Shown here in pieces: positions 40,427 to 50,287 of a stretch of DNA of 64,000 bases. Source of the DNA: Rhodamnia argentea (lineage: Eukaryota > Streptophyta > Magnoliopsida > Myrtales > Myrtaceae); NCBI RefSeq assembly GCF_020921035.1, contig NC_063152.1, positions 4,383,001 to 4,447,000 on the forward strand. Direction: 5' to 3'. The notes under the pieces were generated by a model, which was not told the origin of the DNA, ran no database searches, and saw only the letters and a list, made by a program, of their open reading frames with translations. Numbering within the stretch: position 1 is the stretch's first letter; each line of letters starts with the position of its first letter. The translations under genes and the position numbers were made by a program.

Positions 40427-41684
40427 GGGAAAAATCCAAAAAAGAGCATGAAGTCCTCTTGTTTTTTCAAATTAGGGCCCCAAGTGAACCCTGTTGCAAA
40501 TAAGAATTCAAAGTGAGATGGTATGTTTTAATTAAGGGCCTGAAGTGACCACAGTATTACAAAAAAGGGTTTGGCCTGAAGGGCATTTTCGTCATTTTAC
40601 ATTTTAATTTTTTTGTTCATTTTCCTTTTTTTTTCCTTTTTTATTTATAAAAAAATTAAAAAAAAGGGAAGAAAGTCACACAGAAGGGAGGGGCAGCCCT
40701 CCCGCCTGTGTAGCCGTCGGCCCATCGGCGATGGGGGGTTGGCGAGGGCGACGAAGGCCGGCGTCACTAGCCAAAAGCGAGGGTCACCGAGAGAGGGTCG
40801 GGCCCTCTCCCAAATCTGTGTGGGATCGGCGGCCCTAGCCCGGATCGGGGGCTGCGGGTCGTTCCCCGAGATTGAGCGAGGGTCGCCTAAGCAATGGCAT
40901 GGCCTCGGGCCGGCGGTGTGGGTCACGACTAAGAAAGCCGAGGGTGGTGTCGAGTCTCGTAGAGGGCAACCGCGGGGTCCTCGGGTGGCGGGACGACTCA
41001 AGGTATTAGGTCGGGTGCGGATCCGAGCTTCTCGGGCTCAAATTTGGTGGCGACAGGAGGGCGGGTCGGTGATTGAACGGATGGCTAGTGGTGCGAGGTG
41101 GAGTCGGTGGTTGAGTGGGTGGTTGGTGGCGGTGAGCAGAGAAGGAGATAGGGGTCGGACCTCACCGAGCTCGTGGGTTCCCGGGTCTCTCAACGTCGAG
41201 TGCAAGGGCTCGGAACGGTGGCGGCGGCGGCGAGAGGCTCAAATCGACGGTCGAGCGGCGCGGTTGTAGGGGGTTGAGGTGGACGGCTGACCGGCATCTA
41301 TAGATGGAGGGGTGGTCGTGAGCAACGGAAGGAAAAAGAAGGAGAAAATGAAGACGAAGGACAAGAAAGAAAAGAAAGAGTGGGGGAGGGTCTGGTCGCA
41401 TCGGGAAAAAGAGAGAGAGAGTAAAGGTAAAAAAAAATGTAAAACAGATAAAAAATTTAAAAAAAAGAAAAAAATCAAATAAATAAAAAAGACGAAAATG
41501 CCCTTGAAATCATGCCTTTTTTTGAAATTTTATGGTCACTTCAAGCCCTTATTTGAAATAATATTCACTTCACGCCCTTTTTTGAGAAAATGATGGTACT
41601 TCAGGCTCTTATTTAAAATATAGATCATTTAGAGTCTTTATTTGAGAAAACAAGAGGAATGCAGGCCTTTTTTGGATTTTTCTC
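40427..41684. mobile_element. 1.26-kb MULE-type non-autonomous element with GC-rich core
   Basis: Perfect 9-bp target duplication TAAGATTAT at 40418-40426 and 41685-41693. Left end GGGAAAAATCCAAAAAAGAG; right end reversed GAGAAAAATCCAAAAAAGGC; both continue with CCTCTTGTTTTnTCAAAT. Arms of 150-200 bp surround a GC-rich core (about 40680-41290) flanked by A-rich and purine tracts. The core has open frames on both strands, but none looks like a known protein. Whether it is captured host DNA is unknown. A truncated relative is at 55955-56383. Confidence 0.85.
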
Positions 41685-41722
41685 TAAGATTATTTAACAT
41701 ACTAAATGATTTCCGAGGCAAT

Positions 41723-41726
<4 letters not shown>

Positions 41727-41769
<43 letters not shown>
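41727..41769. repeat. (GA)21 microsatellite
   Basis: Uninterrupted GA run a few tens of bases beyond the MULE-like element. Confidence 0.97.
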
Positions 41770-41772
<3 letters not shown>

Positions 41773-41925
41773 AAACGTAATTTTCACTTGGTGCTGTCAA
41801 TTGGCAAAAGGATGAGCAATTTGTGATTCACTACTATTCCTAAAGGTCAGTACTAATAATTATAATCTCATGCAATTTGCTTTGACAGCTATAGACACAA
41901 CTTAATTAGCCAAGAGATTGCATTA

Positions 41926-42683
41926 GACGGTTTGCGTCTAGGTAACACCAAGTACCTCATAAGAGATTGCATTCGCATGAAGCTTACTCAAAGAACCTTG
42001 AAAGACAAGCAATGTAAGAATACCAAATACGAAATGCCAAAACATAAGAACACCGAAATTAAAAGTTACTTCTCTTTCAGAAGTAGAAATCTCTCGATAT
42101 TAATATCTCTCTTACTTCAACCTCTTTTCATTTTCAGCGCCTTTCTCTCCCATTCACGCCTCTTCTGTCCACGACAATAGCAACCCGCTACCACACCATC
42201 TCCACGACCACCCCCACCAATAGTTGCCGCCCACCGTTGACCTCCGCAACCCAACTCCCGCCACCGCCGCCACCGACCACCAACCATCGCCGCATCACCG
42301 CCCGCCGCCGCCGACCACCACCCACCGCCATCGCCGAGTCGCCGCCTCTAGCTACTAGAGTGAAAAATAAATAATAATTTTTATTTTTAAAAAGTAAATA
42401 ATATTTTTTTAATAATAAAATTTATTTTTTAATGATATTTAAAATAATAATAAAAAGAAGTAGAAATTTTTTGGCCGTCAATAATAATTTTTCGTAGAAG
42501 GTTTTGTGTTAATAATATTACAAAAGTACGAATTTTCAACCGTTATCAAATGAATTTCTCTTATCAGAAATCAACTTTTAGAGTAGAAGTAAAAAAATCA
42601 ACTTATACTTCTGAGTGAAAGTAGAAAAATCAAATTTTGATTAGAAGTTGATTTCTAAAGCGGAAGTGTTACCATACGCGCCC
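41926..42683. repeat. Possible non-autonomous Harbinger-like element
   Basis: The right end reversed reads GGGCGCGTATGGTAACACTT and is followed by TTA (42684-42686), matching the ends of the 21478-27257 transposon. The left end is less clear: TTA at 41923-41925, then TTTGCGTCTAGGTAACACC. Arms contain mirrored TCAGAAGTAGAAAT / ATACTTCTGAGTG words. The core 42180-42350 is a CCG/CCA-rich simple block. Confidence 0.42.
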
Positions 42684-42799
42684 TTAGATGACAATATATC
42701 TTAGTGAATAACCTGAATTGCCCTTCTTTTTCTTACCGATTGTGACCGGCGACAGGGGCAGTGGACTCATGGTTGTAAAAATGAGCAACAGTGAACTTA

Positions 42800-43020
42800 G
42801 TTTTCTAAAATGATATTGTTTCTTCTTTTTGTTCTCGGAAACAAAGAAACTATTTTTTTTTAAATTTTTGCTTTTGTTTCAAATATGTTCCCTCACTACT
42901 AGCCTATTTTTGGAACAAAAAATATCAACTGACATTTACAAACCAATTTCTGTGCTTTTTTTTTTTGGGGGAACAAAAAGAAAAGAAAATAAAAATCAGA
43001 AACAATACCAAACATGCCCC
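42800..43020. repeat. Short MITE-like inverted repeat
   Basis: Left arm TGATATTGTTTCTTCTTTTT; right arm reversed GGGGCATGTTTGGTATTG then TTTCTGATTTTTATTTTC. The end motif resembles PIF/Harbinger MITEs. Confidence 0.45.
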
Positions 43021-46000
43021 TAGTGTAACTACTTAACGGCTTGTTGTTCTCTCTTGCTACATTTCTTTTTTCTGGCTGGTTCATGTTTATGGAATTGGGT
43101 CATAGTTCGACCAATATTTTTTGTGCCTCCCAATTTTGTTCATACTCATTTTACTGGGAAATGGCAAGTTTATCAAAGGAAAAGGCATATTGAAGCTCCG
43201 GAGATATAGAAACATCTCGAATGATCCAGATTTTGCAAGAGCAGTTTTGAATACCAATTTATATCCAATTGACCCAAAGATGTAAATGAGGGGCTAGTGC
43301 TTCAAATGGTAATTTATCTTCTTCCCTTGCACATTTACATGACCGAATAGCCATAATTTTAGCTAATATTTAAGGATGCTTGTAATTTTTAATGATAATG
43401 TTTTTATTTCTCGGTGCACAAGTTACTTGTTTATTATAATGAAATTACTCTCCTTTTAATTGAGAAAGCGTCCACTTTGATGTGATTTTTTTCTTTTTGC
43501 AAAAGAGAAATGTTATTTTTCTTTATTTCATATGTTTCTGTTATATTGTTCTCAACATTCAAATTGTAAAAGTTGCGGTCATTTTTTTTTTCCAGTTTCG
43601 AGCAAATTAAAAATTAAAAAGTTTATATTGATCATACGAAAAGATTTTTCAAATATGTTTTCGTCAAACGCCCTTTCTTTCAAAAATGCTTTTCAATGCA
43701 CTTTTATTAATGCATTTTTATATTGCACCTTACCAAATAGGCTTTAACCTAAAGTCCTTTGCATTTTTTCAAGGTTTTTCCCAAAAGTTGAACCAAACGC
43801 GACCTTAGTTACCCAGCCTTAGGGTTCGGTGAAACCCATTTCCTCGATATTCCCGAGCTACGGTTTGACTTCATGCAATGGGCTTCTAATGCAAATATGT
43901 AACAACATCGGGCTAGAGCAATTATAAAACTTCTTAGGTGTATATAAGCAGAATAACAGCTTCAAAATCACACTTTTGTACTTTTTTGAAGGGGAATCTA
44001 GGCATTACAACGCTCTATTTATTCATAAAACGCATAGTTTCAAACCGACAAAGCATTGGCTTGGCTTCTTTATTCGACGAATTCTAGCCTAACTATAGCA
44101 CTATAACGATATTCATGGGGTGGTCGCCACGAGGATTTTCTTCGATCGGTATCCTCCTGGGATCGCCGGAATCTTCAAGCGTGACCCTCACCGGAATTCC
44201 CTTGCAAAATAAGATCAATATGATCAGCACCGAGAATTCGAGAGGATGCAATTGAAAGAAAGTTTTGGAATGAGCTTCTTTGTTGAAAATGAAAAAAATG
44301 AAGGGTCTATCCTTAGGGGTTCTTTTGCAAATGAAAAAGGAGTCTTCCACAAGGTTGGGCCGGCCCTTCCAAAGGGCATAAAATCCCTTCCAAAGGGCAG
44401 TCGGGCCATTGGAAGGACTGAAATTAGCCTTCTGATGGGCCAAAATTGCCCATTGAAAGATCAGGCGGGCCTTGCGCAGCGCCGGTCCAACCTTGCAATT
44501 GCCAGATGGCAGTCACGGGTTGGTCAGCTGCCATTTTTTTTAATTAGTATTTTGTATTTTTTACTTATTTTTATTCAAATTTGGCCATCCGATGATCGAT
44601 TGAATGGATATGTGCACTCCCGGAAAAGCTCGCGACTTGAACTTTCCACAAATGAGATTTGATCTTCAATCAACTGTTGGGATAGCGGATTTTCGAGAAT
44701 TAGACCGAACGAACAACCGATGCGAAAAGTTACGATATTTTCTCCGTTAAAAATTCAATCACAATGATTTTTGTGGTGTTAGAAAGCTTATGACTTGTTT
44801 TTTAGGATGCGAGTTAATTAATTGAATCGATAATACAATTCCCGACACCTTACGATATGACGTTCACGATTAAAAGATGTGATAAATTAATTGCATTGTT
44901 CGATTCAAACTAATTAGGTATCTTTGCAAAGCTCTTGACGAGTGTGACCCAATTTTACCCTTTGATCAAACTTTTAATAAAGTATTATTTTCGATCGATC
45001 TTGGTCAAACCTTAAGCGGAAAATTAGATGTTTACAACTACCTCTCTTTACTCTCTTTGTGGTAATGCTCGACGACAGTTTCACTAGAAAGATAAAAGGG
45101 TTTCCTAATTTTTGGCCAAATATCAAGAGGGTTTCAATATTATGGCCTGACATCTCGTTCTGCTACATCAAACTTAATGCAAGGCCAATGTACATATATA
45201 ATGTCACTAGCTAAGAGATTAGATAGTTGCTTGAAAACCTCTTTGAACACCCGAAAACATTCCACTCATCACCCATCTCATCCAACGGATCATGTGAGCT
45301 GAATCCACATTGATCGGGTGCAGCCAATACCCGATTCTCGTGAATCGGTCGACATCACAAAAGTCATAGGGTTGGATCTAGTCTATGTTACAAATCATGA
45401 GAAAATTTGAACCGCGTCGAGCTCAAAACGGAAGTTTGTTCCTCTTGGTCATTCTTTAAATGCAAAAGTCAATTGGTTTTGATCACGAGCAACAAGAAAG
45501 CTCTAAAAACCAACTCGCAAACGTGAGATCTACAAGGTCTTACAACACATGTCCTGGAGCTTTCTGTTTGACTTGTCGCATGCCAAAACTGGAGAATGGA
45601 TTAATTAGTCAACATAAACCCTAAAGTTTCCTTACGTTTCGCCTTAATGGGAAGTCAAAAACCAAGACAAGAAAAAAAAACCACAAACACGTGAGTTCTT
45701 GGTCAAACCTCGACGTGCTTTTGTACCAGTTTTTGGATATTTATGATTATTATTTTGAGAACCTTCTTCATTATTTTCATGTTTCATTTCTCTATGGAAA
45801 TTTGTAAGCTGCAGTGAATATGCAATCGGTGGCTCGACGGATAATAGCTGTTATTCTCCAATAGATCCACAATTTACGCTGCTTGTCAAAGTCTCATTTG
45901 TTTCGAATCGCAATTGATTTGCATGGCCAAAGAGTCTTAATTTGGTTAATTACATCTTCTTCTTTTTTTAGCTTATTCCAGAGTATCAATATAAGTTTGG

Positions 46001-47134
46001 ACTGAGACCGTCAAAGAAAGTACCTAGGGTTTAATATTTATGTTTAATGCAAGCATTTTTTTTTATATTAGAATCTTCTTTTGCCAGACATTTTTCAAGT
46101 TAGGTACTTTTGGCATTTCCATGATTACTATTTGTATTTGCATATGCTTGTACAATATTTGAGGTGTTTAGATAAATTGCATATTGCAAAATCTCTATAA
46201 ATACTGAAATGTAATCCTAAAAGAAAACCGGTGCCGACTCTTGCTTTGATATGGTGTAATTTAAGCGACTGCATCTACTCCGAATCATAACCTGAAAATA
46301 CACGCTTCTTGAGATACAAAGTCCCAAGCATTTTAATGAATTGGCCTTAATTTGCAATAAAAGTAGATTAATCAACACTTGGAGTAGGTCTTAATTTGCA
46401 ATAACCCCATGGCGACTTTAGATAAAACTTGGGCCTGTTTAATTTTCTTTTTATAACCCAATTAAGCGCTGAAATGGAAAAAAAAAAAAACAGAAGAAGA
46501 AAACTCAGCCTTAATGAGATTAAGTTTTTAGATAACTATAACTTACATTTAGATAAAAGATTCAATTAAGTCATAAAATCACTTAATGGAGTAAGGAAGG
46601 GGTTACTTAATTATTAAGTAGAAAAAGTAATTGCTGCCAACTAGAATCTTAGCAATCGTGTTGCTAAAATCGTTCAACAATAATCAAAATTCCATTCATG
46701 GGAAGAAACCAATAATATTCGGGTGATCATCTTGCCTCACGACTCGAGGAGTGCCAAGAGGTGCAGGTTCGATCCCGCCTTCGCGTGTCAAGTTCGAATC
46801 CTCTCGCGCGTACTTAGTTCGGACTTAGCTGGTACTAAGGGTGGGCAATGGGGGATCGAGAATTCAAGATTAGGGGTCAAACATACAATGTTTCATTAAT
46901 AAGAGAAGCCCTAACTGATGGATGGTAATGTGTCTTAAATTGATTTCTTGGAATTAATGTTTCGCTCATTTGATGAACTTCTTCGTTCAAACCCGTGAGC
47001 TTAGTTTTCTTGTTTAGTTTATCAAAAGCCTAACTCCGCTTATTTTCGAGCTTGTTTGGACATTGAAAAAGTTGGGTAGCATTCCACTCCACCTAATCGA
47101 CGATGCCTCGTCTTGTCGAACGAGCCATGCATTG

Positions 47135-47142
47135 TATAAATA
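47135..47142 (+). promoter_or_regulatory. TATA box of third STIG1-like gene
   Basis: TATAAATA, 100 bp before the ATG, upstream of the CT-rich leader. Confidence 0.65.
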
Positions 47143-47174
47143 TGCCCGTTGTGTTCCATTCCTCTCCATCAATA

Positions 47175-47177
<3 letters not shown>

Positions 47178-47218
<41 letters not shown>
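47178..47218. repeat. (CT)20 microsatellite in 5' UTR of STIG1-like copy 3
   Basis: 41-bp pure CT run ending 16 bp before the ATG. Confidence 0.95.
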
Positions 47219-47222
<4 letters not shown>

Positions 47223-47234
47223 CAAACACAGAAA

Positions 47235-47756
47235 ATGAAGCACCTAAGGAAAGTATTTCTCATGGTATTGCTCATGGCAATAGTGGCATTCAATGCTGCA
47301 TCTGCATTCTTATCATCTTCACCAGAAGGCGGCTCGTACCTTACTTATGGAGAAGAAGAAGAAGAAGAAGAAGACGGCGTTTCGGGCGAGACCCAAGATC
47401 AGTCGTCCTTTGAAACCCTCAACCCAGCAGCTTCACTCCGAGGCGCAGGCCGGTTCCTCACGCAGGCCGCTAGCTCGAGGGCCGTGCCAACGTGCGACAA
47501 GTACCCGAGGATCTGCCGGGACAAGGGAAGTCCCGGGCCGGACTGTTGCAAGAAGAAGTGCGTGAACGTGAGCGCCGACAGGCTGAACTGCGGGATGTGC
47601 GGGCACAAGTGCAAGTACTCGGAGATATGCTGCAGAGGTCAGTGTGTGAACCCCATGTCGGACAAGAAGCATTGTGGGGGTTGTAACAACAAATGCAACA
47701 GGAAGAAGGGCTCTTCCTCCTCTTCTTGCGTTTATGGGATGTGTAGCTATGCATGA
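47235..47756 (+). CDS. STIG1-like secreted cysteine-rich protein, copy 3 (acidic-linker variant)
   Basis: Intronless, 173 residues, 34 longer than copies 1 and 2. Signal peptide about 1-24 (VFLMVLLMAIVAFNAASA). The linker is longer and contains a run of seven Glu encoded by a GAA/GAG repeat (47349-47372), then GRFLTQ. The 16-Cys domain runs VPTCDKYPRIC, GSPGPDCCKKKC, LNCGMCGHKC, ICCRGQCVNP, HCGGCNNKC, a KKGSSSSSC insertion and MCSYA. The start is the first Met after the CT-rich leader. Function presumed as for the other copies; the acidic run is the distinguishing feature. Confidence 0.93.
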   Translation: MKHLRKVFLMVLLMAIVAFNAASAFLSSSPEGGSYLTYGEEEEEEEDGVSGETQDQSSFETLNPAASLRGAGRFLTQAASSRAVPTCDKYPRICRDKGSPGPDCCKKKCVNVSADRLNCGMCGHKCKYSEICCRGQCVNPMSDKKHCGGCNNKCNRKKGSSSSSCVYGMCSYA

Positions 47757-48931
47757 ACTTGAAGGAGGTGTGAAGATTTGGAATCAAAAGGGTTTGAAGT
47801 AAATTGTGCAGTTGCCATCATGTTAATTGAATTTGTTGGTAACTTTGTTCATTTGTTGACAAGGTAATATGCAGAAAAGTCTAGATGTGTTTATATATGA
47901 CTAAAGGTAATAAAGGCAAGGCCAACATCATCGTGATTGATTGGACTTTGCCCACAAAGTTGTAGTTGTTCAAGCTAGTTTAAATGTAATAAGAGTGATA
48001 TTATTCATCTTTAATGATCGGGATTAAGGTAGGGCACGAAATCGATCTCCAGTTCAAGTGTTTTAAGAGAATTTTCGTCGATCCTGTGAACAAGTTGCTT
48101 GCCATCTCTTAAAAGGAGAAGATGCTATGCGAGTATCGAATGTCATCTCACCCTGCATTTGGTACTTATATTTGTGAACGCGACGTACTTTATCAGTATG
48201 GCCTATAGTTTCCTTTTATCTCTCTCCAACAAGGACCTTAATGGTGATTACATGACTCAGTATAACCCACCTGAGTCGACATGGAGATTGAATTGCAAGT
48301 TTAGGCATAAACATAATATAAGGATGACGGTGAAGGGCAGCGACACCACCCTAGATACAGAGTGGATCTCAGCACCGACATCTAGAAGAGCACCATCTAG
48401 ATCTCAGCAGAGAGAGAGAGAGAACGATGGTGGTAGATACGACCGCACCGGCATGTCGGATTTGGCCTCAAGCATATCAATCTGAAGCAAACACGACCAT
48501 ACACAGTGAACCCACAGGCCCAACCTGATAATCATCTCTTGACTCATCCTTATCGGTGATTCATTTGGTTGCCTAAACTAGCATGACCAATGGATTTGGG
48601 AGATGCTTGAACTGGCAGTGTGAACTACTGTGGTTGATTGAATTTCAATCACTAATATAGTGACTCCTACATGGGGTTTACATCATCCAACGGCTGTGAT
48701 TACGTGATCTCCGACGAATCGGGTCTTTTTAAGAAGTTTTTCAGGATCAAGTGACACACCAGGTGCAAAAAGCGAGTACGGATCGGTCCGACAACAGCGC
48801 CGTATTGTGTGTCGCAAGTAAATGGAATCAGAGAGGACTCAAGAATGAGAATAAGACCAACATAAATCTAGGATCAAGAAAAGCAAATGAGAGAGGAGAT
48901 GTCTGTCTGCCTTCACTTTGCTTTAGTGTTA
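47757..48931. other. Intergenic between STIG1-like copy 3 and the GUB_WAK gene
   Basis: Convergent 3' flanks. A short GA run near 48410. No gene or clear repeat seen. Confidence 0.5.
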
Positions 48932-50260
48932 TTAAAAGAGTCTGTTGTCATTGGTTTGGACTCCACATGTGACCGGTGCTTTTGCCCTCACTTTCCTCCA
49001 GAACCAAATTCCAGCTCCAATTCCTATGGCTCCTGCTCCTGAAACTGCAGTTACGGTCCCTGTGCAAAGCCCCAAAATCAAAACCCGAAAAGAAAATTTT
49101 GGAATTCAGCTCATTATGAGTTCACAATCTGAACTCAAATTTCACTGTCAAATGCTATTTGAAGAGGTTACATTATCAAGAATTTGGAAGCAAAATCATA
49201 AGTCTATGTCGGTTTTCCGTTACCTGCAATTACCGCAGTCTTGCCATGCCCCGAAAAGCCGCGATCTGCAAAACAGCGCTCAATTGAAACCATAAACTTG
49301 TACCGCGGAATTTGATTACAGAAATTAATCAAGACTTGAATACAAAAATGATGATCTATCCCTAGCATCAGGTTTTGCGCCATGTAACATCAAATTTTCA
49401 CCAAAATATTTGCAGGGACCGACTCGGGAAAGCTGAAACATACCTTTACAAGAAGCAGTATCATTCCTACCATCACAAATGCACAAAAAGTTCTCTGTTT
49501 GTGTATCGAACCCGCAAATCCCGCCGCCCTTCAGATTGTCCTGGCATGTCAAGCACCGAGTTGTCACGGGAATGTCGAAATCGACTCTAATACCGTACTC
49601 CGCCACCTCATCATAAGGACCCGCTCCAATGTTCCTCCAGTACACACTAGTGTAGCTAGCACAGTACTTGAGCATGAGCCTAAGTGACTCGGTGGCTTTT
49701 GGATAATAAGAGCAGCAAGAGCCCGATCGCAATGCCGAGGCGCATTCCGGCAAGTGACGGCACAGGTAGCTCGAGCTGTCGCATGACGAGTCGCACCGGT
49801 CAGGGTACCGCTCGCAGAACATCGGCTTTGGTTCGATGATGACATCCTCCTCGCTGCAGTTGAAGAACAGGTAATCATTCTGCGGGGAGAGAGACAGATG
49901 CGTGCTCGTGTCGAGGCTAAACGCACGCGTGGGGCGGAAGTTGTCGCGGTCCAGGCAGTTCCACATGAACGGGTCAGTCAACAGGATGTGTGGATCGTTG
50001 TAGCTTATGTTGCGAACCGGGTACCGGCCAGAAGGGGTCCGGAGCTCCAAATTGCCGGTCTCGGAGCAAACGAGGAGGCGGCGGTAATAGGGGCTGCCGC
50101 AGCCATCGTCCACGCCGAACGGGTAGCGTATCGGAACGCCTCCGCATGAGGTTCTACAGTGGCTAATCGATTGAGCCGGTGTGAGGACGATTAACAAAAC
50201 CAAAAGTTGAGTTACCTGGAAATGGAAGGATGGTGATTTGATGGTGAGGAGAGAAGCCAT
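48932..50260 (-). CDS. GUB_WAK-domain membrane protein without a kinase
   Basis: Wall-associated-kinase-type ectodomain on a single membrane anchor; the GUB_WAK_bind module is thought to bind pectin. Minus-strand exons 49444-50260, 49224-49265 and 48932-49059 give 987 bp (328 residues); an upstream in-frame Met at 50287 would add nine. Signal peptide about 1-31 (VTQLLVLLIVLTPAQS). GUB_WAK module: CRTSCGGVPIRYPFGVDDGC, NISYNDPHILLTDPFMWNC. Then a Cys-rich WAK-associated C-terminal part (CLTCQDNLKGGGICGFDT). Last exon: GTVTAVSGAGAIGIGAGIWF as membrane helix, then WRKVRAKAPVTCGV and NDNRLF before TAA. No cytosolic kinase follows, so it ends as a short tail, like the Arabidopsis At3g17350 group as I remember it. 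Confidence 0.88.
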
Positions 50261-50287
50261 TGGAGGCACTATAAAAGCAAAAGACAT

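Larger units (their letters stand above)
38051..47134. other. Spacer between STIG1-like copies 2 and 3
   Basis: 9.1 kb made mostly of repeats: 38389-38810 foldback, 40427-41684 MULE-like element, a GA microsatellite and Harbinger-like non-autonomous elements at 41926-43020. Two coding-like scraps lie at 38930-39195 and 39715-40005. 43640-43810 ends in a MITE-like terminus (GGTCGCGTTTGGTTCAAC reversed, then TTA). 43800-46830 has stop-broken, LTR-like or unknown repeat DNA without a recognisable domain. Confidence 0.5.

Noticed and set aside
40613..41269. 218-codon open frame in the GC-rich core
   Set aside because: It lies wholly inside a non-autonomous element, begins in a T/A-rich arm, is Arg/Gly-biased and has an equally open opposite strand; no domain.
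44246..44662. 138-codon open frame
   Set aside because: Composition and internal short repeats (CCAAAGGGCA) look like non-coding repeat; no recognised motif.
46740..46810. tRNA-like words GGTTCGATCCCGCC and AGTTCGAATCCTC
   Set aside because: No acceptor stem, D-arm or anticodon arm pairs around them; at most a fragment of a tRNA-derived repeat.
47103..47234. Upstream in-frame extension of STIG1-like copy 3
   Set aside because: It begins before the TATA box and runs through the CT microsatellite; the signal peptide starts at 47235.
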